Of a stretch of DNA of 41,410 nt, positions 16,372 through 24,599 are shown one piece after another. Made by a program: the position numbers and the translations under genes. The stretch is taken from positions 1 through 41,410 of the forward strand of contig CANBSH010000019.1 of assembly GCA_947372105.1 (NCBI GenBank), in the 5' to 3' direction. The first letter of the stretch is position 1; each line of letters opens with the position of its first letter. The notes under the pieces are model-generated. The model saw nothing but the letters and a program-made list of their open reading frames with translations. It ran no database searches and was not told the DNA's origin. The stretch comes from Chitinophagaceae bacterium. Its GTDB lineage: Bacteria; Bacteroidota; Bacteroidia; Chitinophagales; Chitinophagaceae.

Positions 16372-17850
16372 GTGCAAGACAAAGACGAAAAACCAAAAAG
16401 GGGACGTAAACCCGTTGCTGCCGCCCCAGCTGCAAAAGCTGCGCCAGCCGATTCTAAAAAAGCTCCCGCTACCAAAAAACCAGCTACTGCAAAAAAAGCA
16501 GAACCTGCAAAAGACAACAGCGAGGATGACAAAGCTTCTAAAATTGCGCAAGCATTGTTTGGAGATGAAAGCGCTGCTAGTGCCGAACCTACTCCAGAAG
16601 CAGGGGCCGAAGCAACTACCGCACAAAGCAATCAAGGAACCGCTCCTCAGGGACAAAATGGAGGGAATGGTCAACAACAACCTCAAGGTCATCGCTATCC
16701 ACAACCACGCAAAGAACCTGTGTTTAATGTAGAGTTTGATGGCGCAATTGCATCCGAGGGGGTTTTAGAAATGATGCCTGATGGTTATGGCTTTTTACGT
16801 TCTTCCGATTATAATTATTTGTCTTCTCCCGATGACGTATATGTATCTCCTTCTCAAATAAAATTATTTGGATTAAAAACAGGTGACACCGTTCAAGGAA
16901 CAGTTCGTCCTCCTAAAGAAGGTGAAAAATATTTTGCTTTAACAAAGGTTGATTTTGTCAACGGTAAGCGTCCAGATGAAATTCGTGATCGTATTCCTTT
17001 TGATTATTTAACTCCTTTGTTCCCTTTTGAAAAATTAAATTTATATACAACTTCAAATAATTACAGTACGCGTATCATGGATTTGTTTACGCCTATTGGT
17101 AAAGGTCAAAGAGGTTTGATTGTGGCGCAACCTAAAGTGGGTAAAACCATGTTGTTGAAGGAAGTGGCCAACGCGATTGCTGCAAATCATCCAGAATGTT
17201 ATTTAATGGTGGTGTTAGTAGATGAGCGTCCAGAAGAAGTAACCGATGTTGAGCGTTCTGTGAAAGCGGAAGTGATTGCTTCTACTTTTGATGAACCTGC
17301 CGAAAAACATGTGAAGGTTTCTACAATGGCTTTACAAAAAGCAAAACGTTTAGTAGAGTGCGGACACGATGTGGTTATTTTATTAGATTCTATTACGCGT
17401 TTAGCACGTGCTCATAATACTGTTGCACCTAGCTCGGGTAAAGTGTTGTCCGGTGGTGTAGAAGCCAACGCAATGCAAAAGCCAAAACAATTTTTTGGTG
17501 CAGCTCGTAAAATTGAAAACGGCGGATCCTTAACTATTTTAGCAACTGCGTTGATTGAAACGGGTTCTAAAATGGATGAAGTTATTTTTGAAGAGTTTAA
17601 GGGTACAGGTAATATGGAATTGGTTTTAGATCGTCGTTTGGCAAACAAACGTATTTTCCCTGCGATAGATTTAGTAGGATCCAGCACACGTCGTGATGAT
17701 TTATTATTAGATAAAGATGTATTAGGAAGAATGAACATTCTTCGTTTATTCATCAACGATATGAACACCGACGAAGCGATGAATGAATTATTAAAACGTA
17801 TGCGAGGCACTAAAGACAACGAAGAGTTTTTAGCCAGCATGAATAGATAA
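16372..17850 (+). CDS. rho: Transcription termination factor Rho, without the Rho_N helical domain
   Basis: This 492-residue protein starts at GTG 16372, the first usable start after an in-frame TAG at 16363. Residues 1-118 are disordered and rich in Ala, Pro, Lys and Gln. The cold-shock-like RNA-binding domain (about 119-200) has D-G-Y-G-F-L-R and [11 protein letters not shown]. The RecA-like ATPase follows, with Walker A P-K-V-G-K-T (254-259), D-E-R-P-E-E-V-T-D, and the Q/R-loop region. Rho is a hexameric RNA helicase that ends transcription. Bacteroidota Rho proteins I recall begin with a small helical Rho_N domain (M-Y-D/N-I-L-x-L); that part is missing. Its terminator is at 17857-17881. 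Confidence 0.93.
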   Translation: MQDKDEKPKRGRKPVAAAPAAKAAPADSKKAPATKKPATAKKAEPAKDNSEDDKASKIAQALFGDESAASAEPTPEAGAEATTAQSNQGTAPQGQNGGNGQQQPQGHRYPQPRKEPVFNVEFDGAIASEGVLEMMPDGYGFLRSSDYNYLSSPDDVYVSPSQIKLFGLKTGDTVQGTVRPPKEGEKYFALTKVDFVNGKRPDEIRDRIPFDYLTPLFPFEKLNLYTTSNNYSTRIMDLFTPIGKGQRGLIVAQPKVGKTMLLKEVANAIAANHPECYLMVVLVDERPEEVTDVERSVKAEVIASTFDEPAEKHVKVSTMALQKAKRLVECGHDVVILLDSITRLARAHNTVAPSSGKVLSGGVEANAMQKPKQFFGAARKIENGGSLTILATALIETGSKMDEVIFEEFKGTGNMELVLDRRLANKRIFPAIDLVGSSTRRDDLLLDKDVLGRMNILRLFINDMNTDEAMNELLKRMRGTKDNEEFLASMNR

Positions 17851-17856
17851 TTAAAA

Positions 17857-17887
17857 AACCCTCTGAAAAATTCAGAGGGTTTTTTTT
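17857..17887 (+). terminator. rho terminator
   Basis: The stem AACCCTCTGAA/TTCAGAGGGTT (17857-17867 and 17871-17881) with an AAA loop is followed by a run of T. It starts 6 bases after the rho stop codon. Confidence 0.92.
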
Positions 17888-17951
17888 ATTTTCAATCTTA
17901 TAATTTTTTTTCAATGAAGCCCATAAAAGCTATTCTTTATTTACGTTATTT

Positions 17952-18563
17952 TTATTGTTGTTTTTTCTTCGCGTCAGGCGCGATAGCGCCTTCTTCTTTA
18001 AAATAATTATTGTTCTCAATTTCTTCACGCACTTTATCGGGAACCAAATAACGTATCGTTATTCCATCTTTTCGATTGTTACGAATAAGTGTTGCAGATA
18101 ATTGTAAAAGCGGTGCTTCTAAAAATAAAACCCTTGCGCCATAATCGTTGCTAATATCAAATCCTTCGCGACGATATACAATGAATTGATAATTTTTTAC
18201 AAGGGTTTCAAAGTTTTTCCATTTAGGTAAATTTTGAAAACTATCTCCACCCATGATCACCGAAAATTCGTGTTGCGGATATTTTTCTTGTAAATAAGTA
18301 AGTGTATCAATCGTGTAAGAGGGGCGAGGCAATGAAAATTCAATATCAGAAACCTTTAATTGCATATCATCTTCTATCGCCAATTTTGCTAAATGCAAGC
18401 GATCGTATTCATTTAATAAACTTCCTTGGGGCTTGAGTGGATTTTGAGGAGACACCACTAACCAAACCTGTTTGAGGTCAGAATGATTGGCCACATAGCT
18501 GGCCACCATAAGATGTCCATTATGTATGGGATTGAAAGAGCCAAAAAACAAACCTATCTTCAT
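17952..18563 (-). CDS. nadD: Nicotinate-nucleotide adenylyltransferase
   Basis: This 203-residue nucleotidyltransferase has G-L-F-F-G-S-F-N-P-I-H-N-G-H near the N-terminus (the nucleotide-binding G-x-F-x-P-x-H-x-G-H) and L-S-A-T-L-I-R-N-N in the place of the I-S-S-T-x-I-R signature. V-M-G-G-D-S-F lies between. It turns nicotinate mononucleotide and ATP into deamido-NAD. A Lys/Gln tail of about 12 residues extends beyond the usual end. The gene follows feoA by 20 bases on the same strand and is probably transcribed from the feoA promoter. Confidence 0.93.
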   Translation of the reverse strand: MKIGLFFGSFNPIHNGHLMVASYVANHSDLKQVWLVVSPQNPLKPQGSLLNEYDRLHLAKLAIEDDMQLKVSDIEFSLPRPSYTIDTLTYLQEKYPQHEFSVIMGGDSFQNLPKWKNFETLVKNYQFIVYRREGFDISNDYGARVLFLEAPLLQLSATLIRNNRKDGITIRYLVPDKVREEIENNNYFKEEGAIAPDAKKKQQ

Positions 18564-18583
18564 TTTGTTTAATTAGTTGATTA

Positions 18584-18823
18584 TCAATTACTTGTGATAG
18601 ATTCGGCACTAATTAGGATACTATCTGCCTCGTTCATACGCAGGCTTAATTGATATCCTGCCACCGAAATAGATATAGGATCCCCCAATGGCGCTATTTG
18701 TTCTACCCGGATGGTTTCACCAGGTATACAGCCCATCTCCATTAATTTTAAAAAGATTTCATCGTTTTCAAAAGAATGAATCACCCCCGACTGCCCCATT
18801 TTTAATTCAGATAACTTCCTCAT
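18584..18823 (-). CDS. feoA: FeoA-domain protein (stand-alone)
   Basis: This 79-residue single-domain protein shows the SH3-like FeoA pattern: L-S-E-L-K-M-G-Q-S-G-V-I, L-M-E-M-G-C-I-P-G-E, P-L-G-D-P-I-S-I, G-Y-Q-L-S-L-R-M-N-E-A. FeoA normally supports the ferrous iron permease FeoB, but no feoB is next to it; the partner here is nadD, 20 bases downstream. Single FeoA domains are also found as the C-terminal part of metal-responsive DtxR regulators. The role in iron transport is therefore inferred from family only. A TATCTTTG box lies 9 bases before the start. Confidence 0.83.
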   Translation of the reverse strand: MRKLSELKMGQSGVIHSFENDEIFLKLMEMGCIPGETIRVEQIAPLGDPISISVAGYQLSLRMNEADSILISAESITSN

Positions 18824-18832
18824 ATATTATTA

Positions 18833-18840
18833 CAAAGATA
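18833..18840 (-). promoter_or_regulatory. feoA-nadD promoter, -7 box TATCTTTG
   Basis: A full match to TAnnTTTG on the minus strand, 9 bases before the feoA ATG. TTTG lies 15 bases upstream as a weakly spaced -33 candidate. The leader would be only a few bases long. Confidence 0.65.
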
Positions 18841-18893
18841 GTTTCCTTTTTTACACAAATAGTTACGAAATTTGGAGCAATAAAGTAGAACTT

Positions 18894-19346
18894 ATGCTTA
18901 CGAACATCTCTTTCAATAAAGCCGACAAAAACACAACCCTCCCTAATAGAGTGGCGCTTAAGTCCTTTATTGAAAAGCAGTTAGGAAAGGAGGGACTAAA
19001 GGTGGAGTGTCTACAATATGTATTTTGTTCCGACAAATACTTACTAGATATTAATAAAACCTTTCTCAAGCATAATTACTATACCGATATCATCAGTTTT
19101 GACCTATCTGAACACAAGGGGACGCTTATTGCAGATGTATATATAAGTATTGACCGAGTAAAAGAGAATGCCAAAACCCTAAAAGTACCTTATAAGCAAG
19201 AATTACTACGTGTGCTCTTCCACGGAGCACTCCATTTTTGTGGATATAAGGACAAAAAACCGGCTGACGCTAAAAAAATGCGCTCCATGGAGGATAAATG
19301 GATCAAGTCCTACCTAAAAACGTTCCACGTGGAACGATCCAAATAA
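18894..19346 (+). CDS. ybeY: Endoribonuclease YbeY (rRNA maturation factor)
   Basis: This 150-residue YbeY/UPF0054 protein has N-K-T-F-L-K-H-N-Y-Y-T-D-I-I-S-F-D in the middle and the metal-site region H-G-A-L-H-F-C-G-Y-K-D at 110-120. The first two zinc ligands, His110 and His114, are present. The third position, normally His of G-Y-D-H, is Asp120 here. I recall this G-Y-K-D-K variant in other Bacteroidota YbeY proteins, so the gene is probably functional in 16S rRNA 3'-end processing. It is divergent from feoA. The last codons overlap a perfect 16-bp palindrome (19321-19336). Confidence 0.9.
   Translation: MLTNISFNKADKNTTLPNRVALKSFIEKQLGKEGLKVECLQYVFCSDKYLLDINKTFLKHNYYTDIISFDLSEHKGTLIADVYISIDRVKENAKTLKVPYKQELLRVLFHGALHFCGYKDKKPADAKKMRSMEDKWIKSYLKTFHVERSK
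19321..19336. repeat. 16-bp palindrome matching the parS core
   Basis: CGTTCCACGTGGAACG is a perfect palindrome across the 3' end of ybeY. Its inner 14 bases GTTCCACGTGGAAC are, from memory, the parS core bound by ParB in pseudomonads; against the general TGTTNCACGTGAAACA it differs only at outer and one inner position. A copy with a single T to A change lies exactly 70 bases downstream, where it forms part of a terminator. Confidence 0.55.
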
Positions 19347-19387
19347 ATTCTGAGCAAATCCTGGTAAAAAATTAAAGGGTTGACCCG

Positions 19388-19412
19388 AAACGTTCCACGA
19401 GGAACGTTTTTT
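19388..19412 (+). terminator. ybeY terminator made from a copy of the palindrome
   Basis: AAACGTTCC/GGAACGTTT with loop ACGA (19388-19409) plus six T makes a good intrinsic terminator for ybeY. The core CGTTCCACGAGGAACG (19391-19406) differs by one base from the palindrome at 19321. Confidence 0.8.
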
Positions 19413-19438
19413 ACTAAAACAAGAAATATCCGTTCAGA

Positions 19439-19491
19439 AAGGGGGATAGATAACGGGGGGTGCCTGAAATTAATTTTATAAGATCCCCCTT
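19439..19491. repeat. Long-range inverted repeat in the ybeY-mnmG spacer
   Basis: AAGGGGGAT (19439-19447) and ATCCCCCTT (19483-19491) are perfect 9-bp arms 35 bases apart. G-runs inside (19455-19460) could compete for the same C-run. The role is unknown; it is upstream of the predicted mnmG transcription start and so would act as DNA or on read-through RNA. Confidence 0.45.
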
Positions 19492-19493
19492 AA

Positions 19494-19527
19494 ACCAAGC
19501 AATTCCTAACGATTTGAATTGCTTGGT
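19494..19527. promoter_or_regulatory. 12-bp inverted repeat overlapping the mnmG -33 region
   Basis: ACCAAGCAATTC (19494-19505) and GAATTGCTTGGT (19516-19527) are perfect arms with a 10-base centre. The right arm covers where the -33 element of the mnmG promoter must lie (TTG at 19519 or 19523). This is the position of an operator for a dimeric repressor or activator. Confidence 0.5.
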
Positions 19528-19541
19528 ATTCAATACAGGCT

Positions 19542-19549
19542 TATCTTTG
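19542..19549 (+). promoter_or_regulatory. mnmG promoter, -7 box TATCTTTG
   Basis: TATCTTTG matches the consensus fully and ends 8 bases before the ATG at 19558. Transcription would begin at or just before the start codon, so the in-frame TTG at 19519 cannot be the start. Confidence 0.75.
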
Positions 19550-19557
19550 CAATCCTT

Positions 19558-21420
19558 ATGTTTCCAAAATACAATGTCATAGTAGTAGGTGCAGGCCACG
19601 CAGGTTGTGAAGCAGCGGCGGCAGCAGCCAATATGGGCTCCAAGGTTTTATTGGTGACCATGAACATGCAGACTATTGCTCAAATGAGCTGTAATCCTGC
19701 AATGGGTGGTATTGCTAAGGGACAGATTGTAAGGGAAATTGATGCCATGGGAGGATATAGCGGTATCGTAAGTGACTTAAGCACCATTCAGTTTAGAATG
19801 CTTAATAAGAGTAAAGGACCTGCTATGTGGAGTCCTCGTACTCAAAATGACCGTCATTTATTTGCATCCAAGTGGAGAGAGATGCTGGAAAATACCCCTA
19901 ATGTAGATTTTTACCAGGATTCGGTACAAGAGTTAATTATTAAAAATAATAAGGCCTGCGGGGTAATCACGAGTTTAGGACACAAAATTGAGGCAGATGC
20001 CGTTGTTATTACAAGTGGAACCTTCTTAAATGGAATTATTCATATAGGTGAGAAGCAAATAGGCGGAGGTCGTGTGGCAGAAAAGTCAGCAACGGGTATC
20101 ACCGAACAACTCGTTTCCTTTGGTTTAGAGTCTGATAGATTAAAAACAGGAACCCCTCCAAGAGTAGATGGACGTAGTTTAGACTATTCTAAGATGGAAA
20201 TACAGGATGGGGACGAGGAAGTGGTGGGTTTTTCTTATTTAAATATTCCTAGGGCAAAGGATCAGCGTCCTTGTCATATTACTTATACGGATTCAAGGGT
20301 TCATGATATATTAAAGACGGGTTTTGACCGCAGTCCCATGTACCAGGGCCGTATTGAAGGGGTGGGTCCTAGATATTGTCCAAGTATTGAAGATAAAATC
20401 AATCGATTTGCAGATAGAGAGCGTCATCAACTATTTGTAGAACCCGAAGGGTGGAATACAGTAGAAATTTATGTTAACGGATTTAGTACGAGTTTACCAG
20501 AAGAAGTACAATACGAAGCTCTTCGTATGGTTCCTGGTTTTGCCAATGCTCGCATGTTCCGTCCAGGATACGCCATTGAATACGACTATTTTCAGCCCAC
20601 ACAATTAACCTATACCCTTGAAACTAAGGCGATTGAGCATTTGTACTTCGCCGGACAAATCAATGGAACTACTGGATATGAGGAAGCAGCCTGTCAGGGC
20701 ATTATGGCGGGGATAAATGCACATTTAAAAATCAACAACCAAGCTCCACTTATTTTGAAAAGGAGTGAGGCATATATAGGAGTATTAATTGATGACTTGA
20801 TTAGCAAAGGAACCGAAGAGCCCTATCGCATGTTTACTTCACGCGCCGAGTTTAGGACTTTATTACGTCAGGACAATGCGGATTTAAGATTAACCGAATT
20901 GAGTTATAAATTAGGATTGGCTAAGGAGGAAAGGATGCGTCGTGTGGATGAAAAAAACAAACAAGTAAACGAAATTAAATCCATACTCAACAACGAATCT
21001 ATTGAGCCCGAACTTATCAATGAATTTTTAGAAAGTATTGAATCAGCAACCATTTCAGAAAAGCAAAAAGCTTCTAAACTTGTGCTGCGCCCTAATATCA
21101 GCTTACAACAAATTTTAGATCATACTCCAGATTTAAAAACAAAAGTAGCGGGTAACGATACCGAATGTTTGGAGCAGGCTGAAATTCAAATCAAGTATGA
21201 GCGATACATAGAGAAAGAAAAAGAAATTGTAGATCGCATGGCAGCATTAGAAAATAAATTAATACCTGTTCAATTTGATTACGATAAAGTAGCAGCACTT
21301 TCTATTGAAGCCCTACAAAAATTCAAAAAAATTCGCCCTCTTACATTAGGGCAAGCTAGCCGTATTAGCGGTGTAAATCCCAGCGACGTTCAAATACTCA
21401 TGGTATATATGGGACGCTAA
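19558..21420 (+). CDS. mnmG: tRNA uridine-5-carboxymethylaminomethyl modification enzyme MnmG (GidA)
   Basis: About 620 residues, starting M-F-P-K-Y-N. The FAD-binding motif G-A-G-H-A-G-C-E-A-A is at the N-terminus. The family signature S-C-N-P-A-M-G-G-I-A-K-G-Q-I-V-R-E-I-D-A-M-G-G and the second signature G-T-P-P-R-V-D follow. The C-terminal helical tRNA/MnmE-binding part is complete. With MnmE it installs the cmnm5 group on U34 of certain tRNAs. In many bacteria mnmG sits near the origin and parAB; parAB are not in this window. Confidence 0.96.
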   Translation: MFPKYNVIVVGAGHAGCEAAAAAANMGSKVLLVTMNMQTIAQMSCNPAMGGIAKGQIVREIDAMGGYSGIVSDLSTIQFRMLNKSKGPAMWSPRTQNDRHLFASKWREMLENTPNVDFYQDSVQELIIKNNKACGVITSLGHKIEADAVVITSGTFLNGIIHIGEKQIGGGRVAEKSATGITEQLVSFGLESDRLKTGTPPRVDGRSLDYSKMEIQDGDEEVVGFSYLNIPRAKDQRPCHITYTDSRVHDILKTGFDRSPMYQGRIEGVGPRYCPSIEDKINRFADRERHQLFVEPEGWNTVEIYVNGFSTSLPEEVQYEALRMVPGFANARMFRPGYAIEYDYFQPTQLTYTLETKAIEHLYFAGQINGTTGYEEAACQGIMAGINAHLKINNQAPLILKRSEAYIGVLIDDLISKGTEEPYRMFTSRAEFRTLLRQDNADLRLTELSYKLGLAKEERMRRVDEKNKQVNEIKSILNNESIEPELINEFLESIESATISEKQKASKLVLRPNISLQQILDHTPDLKTKVAGNDTECLEQAEIQIKYERYIEKEKEIVDRMAALENKLIPVQFDYDKVAALSIEALQKFKKIRPLTLGQASRISGVNPSDVQILMVYMGR

Positions 21421-21569
21421 GGCAGTGAGCTTGTAAATAAACAGGCTTAATAATAAGCCAAACCTTTTATCAAAAATTCTCCGTTTTTCGTTTTTACACA
21501 ACAAGTTTTTAGTAGCTTTAAAATCCTTCTGTTCAGAAGTATTTTTTAAACAACTAAATTCAGTCGCGT

Positions 21570-24500
21570 ATGAAGCGGATCTTATCTTCTCTTCTGCTTG
21601 TTTGTGTCGTGATTTTGACGCAAGCTCAGGAATCCTTTCCAATTAATGGAATAAGAGATGTTCGTAGTGGATTGTATGCATTCACCAATGCAACTATTAT
21701 TCAAAACGAAACAACGAAAATTGAAAAGGCAACATTAATTATCAAACAAGGAAAAATTGTAGCGGTTGGAACAGGACTTTCGGTTCCTGCAGACGCTATA
21801 GTGATTGATTGTGCTGGTAAATTTATTTATCCTTCATTTATTGATGCATTAACTAGTTATGGATTACCTGCGGCACAACGCGGTCAAGGTGGTTTTAACT
21901 TTGGAGCACCTGCTCAATTTATTTCTAACAAGCCAGGAGCTTATAACTGGAACCAAGCGGTTCGTCCAGAAATAAATGCAGTAGATATTTTTACTGTAGA
22001 TGAAAATGGCGCAAGCAGTTTTAGAGCGAATGGATTTGGTGCTGTGTTCACACACGTAAAAGATGGTTTAGCGAGAGGAACCGGTGCTGTAGTAAGTTTA
22101 GCAACAGATGATAATCATAGGGCCATTTTAAAAACAAAAGCTGCTTCGGTATATTCTTTTGAAAAAGGAACTTCTACTCAATCTTATCCAAGTAGTTTAA
22201 TGGGAAGCATTGCCGTATTGCGTCAATCTTATTTAGATGCAAAATGGTATTTAACAAAACCAGTAAGCGAAGGGGTGAATCTTTCTTTAGAAGCATGGAA
22301 CAACAACCAAAGCATGCCTCAAATTTTTGCAACCGACGACAAGTGGAATGCAATTCGTGCAGATAGAATTGGGGATGAGTTTGGTGTACAATATGTAATT
22401 AGGGGTGCCGACAATGGGTACCAACGTATTGATGAAATTGCAAAAACAAAAGCGTCTTATATATTAGGTGTAGATTTTCCTGCCGCTATGGATGTGGAAG
22501 ATCCTAATGATGCTCGTTTTGTTTCTTTAGCCGATATGAAACATTGGGAATTAGCTCCTACTAATCCAGGTGTGTTTGAAAAAGCAAATATTCCTTTTAG
22601 CTTAACGTCTGCAGATATGAAAGACGGTAAGCAATTTTTAGCGAATGTTAAAAAAGCAATTCAAAACGGTTTATCTGAAACCAAAGCGTTAGAAGCTTTA
22701 ACTAAAACACCCGCTACTTTATTGGGCGTGTATGATCAAGTGGGTTCTATCGAAACTGGCAAGTGGGCTAATTTTATTATTACCACAGAACCTGTATTTA
22801 GTGCAAACTCAAAAATTATTGAAAACTGGGTACAAGGAAATAAATATGAAGTGAATGAAACAGAGTGGACAAACCTGGCTGGTAAATACACTTTAACCAT
22901 AAACAATAATGGTACTAAAACAGATTATAATCTGGAATTGAAAAAAGACCTATCTGCTAACATTATTGGAACAGATACGCTAGCTGCGAAAATAACCGTG
23001 AGTGAGGCATTGGTTAAAATTAATTTTCCTACTAAAAAAGGACGTGGTGCAGATCAGCTTCGATTAAGTGGCGTGATTGCTGCAGGTGGCTGGTCTGGTG
23101 TAGGAACCGATGGTGCGGGAAATAAAACAACTTGGTCTGCTAGTTTTAAAAGTGCTTTAAACGCAAATACTGAAACAGCAAGAGGTGATTTTAGACGCGG
23201 TGGTCAAGATAGTTCGAGAAATGTTACTTCCAAAATAACTTATCCGTTTACAGGATTTGGAAATGAAGTAGTTCCTCAACAAGAAACTATTTTAATTAAA
23301 AACGCTACCGTTTGGACCAACGAAAAAGATGGAATACTACAAAATACAGATGTATTAATTAAAGCGGGTAAAATTGCTAAAGTAGGAAAAAACATTTCGG
23401 ACGCTACTGCTAAAGTGGTAGACGGTACTGGAAAACATTTGAGTGCCGGTGTGATTGACGAACACTCTCACATTGCATCTATGTCTACCAACGAAGGAGG
23501 TCAATCTGTAACTTCTGAAGTACGAATTGGAGATAACTTGAATCCAGAAGACGTAAACATTTATCGTCAATTAAGTGGCGGTGTAACAAGTTCACATATT
23601 TTACATGGTTCTGCAAACACGATTGGTGGACAAACTCAGTTAATTAAATTACGCTGGGGCGCTACCGACGAAGGTTTAAAATTTGCAGGTGCGGATGGTT
23701 TTATCAAATTTGCATTGGGTGAAAACGTAAAGCGCACGACTAGCACCAACAACAATCGTTACCCCGATACAAGAATGGGTGTGGAAGAAGTATTAAACGA
23801 TGCGTTTGATCGTGCAGTAGATTATCAAAGAAATCTAAAAGCAAATCCTAATGGACGTCATGATTTAGAATTAGATGCGTTAGTAGAAATTTTAAATAAG
23901 AAGCGTTTCATTACTTGTCACTCTTATGTACAACCTGAAATTACTTACACTATGCGTGTAGCTGAAAAATATGGCATTACCATTAATACTTTCACACACA
24001 TATTGGATGGCTATAAGGTAGCAGACAAAATGAAAGCACACGGAGCAAATGTATCTACGTTCTCTGATTGGTTTATGTATAAAACAGAAGTACAAGATGC
24101 CATTGCGTATAATGCAGCAATCATGCAAAAAGTGGGATTAAACGTTTGTATTAATTCTGACGATGCAGAAATGGCGCGTAGATTAAATCAAGAAGCGGGA
24201 AAAACAGTGAAGTATGGTGGTGTGAGTGAAGAAGACGCATTGAAAATGGTAACATTGAATCCGGCTAAAGCATTACATGTTGATAATAAAGTAGGAAGTA
24301 TTAAAGTGGGTAAAGATGCGGATGTGGTTTTGTGGTCTGATAATCCATTAAGTATTTATGCGAAAGCAGAAAAAACAATCGTTGATGGTGTTGTCTATTT
24401 TGATAGAGAAAAAGACGCTGAAGCACGTAAAAAAATTACTGCAGAAAAATCTAGATTGGTTCAAAAAATGTTAGGCGACAAACGTATGGGCATGCCAATG

Positions 24501-24596
24501 CGCGCTGCAACACCTAGCTTCCAAATATTATTAACCTGTGGTGATCACGAACACGAAGATCATATGGCCACTATTTACGAAAACGAAAACAATTAA
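21570..24596 (+). CDS. Exported two-domain amidohydrolase, first domain degenerate
   Basis: This 1008-residue protein has a Sec signal (about 1-19, ending TQAQ). The first amidohydrolase-like unit (about 35-440) has Y-P-S-F-I-D-A-L-T-S-Y-G where a metal-binding H-x-H should be, so it is a pseudo-domain. A linker beta region covers about 440-560. The second unit (about 580-975) is complete: H632-S-H634, H784 in C-H-S-Y, H810 in F-T-H-I, and D864 in N-S-D-D-A-E. It also shows the imidazolonepropionase-like L-N-P-A-K-A-L-H and G-S-I-K-V-G-K-D-A-D-V-V. A His/Asp/Glu-rich tail (D-H-E-H-E-D-H) may bind metal. The substrate is unknown. It is followed 3 bases later by a related gene. Confidence 0.85.
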   Translation: MKRILSSLLLVCVVILTQAQESFPINGIRDVRSGLYAFTNATIIQNETTKIEKATLIIKQGKIVAVGTGLSVPADAIVIDCAGKFIYPSFIDALTSYGLPAAQRGQGGFNFGAPAQFISNKPGAYNWNQAVRPEINAVDIFTVDENGASSFRANGFGAVFTHVKDGLARGTGAVVSLATDDNHRAILKTKAASVYSFEKGTSTQSYPSSLMGSIAVLRQSYLDAKWYLTKPVSEGVNLSLEAWNNNQSMPQIFATDDKWNAIRADRIGDEFGVQYVIRGADNGYQRIDEIAKTKASYILGVDFPAAMDVEDPNDARFVSLADMKHWELAPTNPGVFEKANIPFSLTSADMKDGKQFLANVKKAIQNGLSETKALEALTKTPATLLGVYDQVGSIETGKWANFIITTEPVFSANSKIIENWVQGNKYEVNETEWTNLAGKYTLTINNNGTKTDYNLELKKDLSANIIGTDTLAAKITVSEALVKINFPTKKGRGADQLRLSGVIAAGGWSGVGTDGAGNKTTWSASFKSALNANTETARGDFRRGGQDSSRNVTSKITYPFTGFGNEVVPQQETILIKNATVWTNEKDGILQNTDVLIKAGKIAKVGKNISDATAKVVDGTGKHLSAGVIDEHSHIASMSTNEGGQSVTSEVRIGDNLNPEDVNIYRQLSGGVTSSHILHGSANTIGGQTQLIKLRWGATDEGLKFAGADGFIKFALGENVKRTTSTNNNRYPDTRMGVEEVLNDAFDRAVDYQRNLKANPNGRHDLELDALVEILNKKRFITCHSYVQPEITYTMRVAEKYGITINTFTHILDGYKVADKMKAHGANVSTFSDWFMYKTEVQDAIAYNAAIMQKVGLNVCINSDDAEMARRLNQEAGKTVKYGGVSEEDALKMVTLNPAKALHVDNKVGSIKVGKDADVVLWSDNPLSIYAKAEKTIVDGVVYFDREKDAEARKKITAEKSRLVQKMLGDKRMGMPMRAATPSFQILLTCGDHEHEDHMATIYENENN

Positions 24597-24599
24597 TTT

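Noticed and set aside
16311..16704. Two minus-strand open frames of 106 and 112 residues opposite the start of rho
   Set aside because: They mirror the Ala/Pro/Lys-rich disordered segment of rho and give low-complexity Ser/Ala/Phe sequences with no promoter or family pattern.
19519..19557. Longer MnmG start at TTG 19519
   Set aside because: The stretch contains the TATCTTTG promoter box, and the MnmG family begins just before the FAD motif, which fits ATG 19558.
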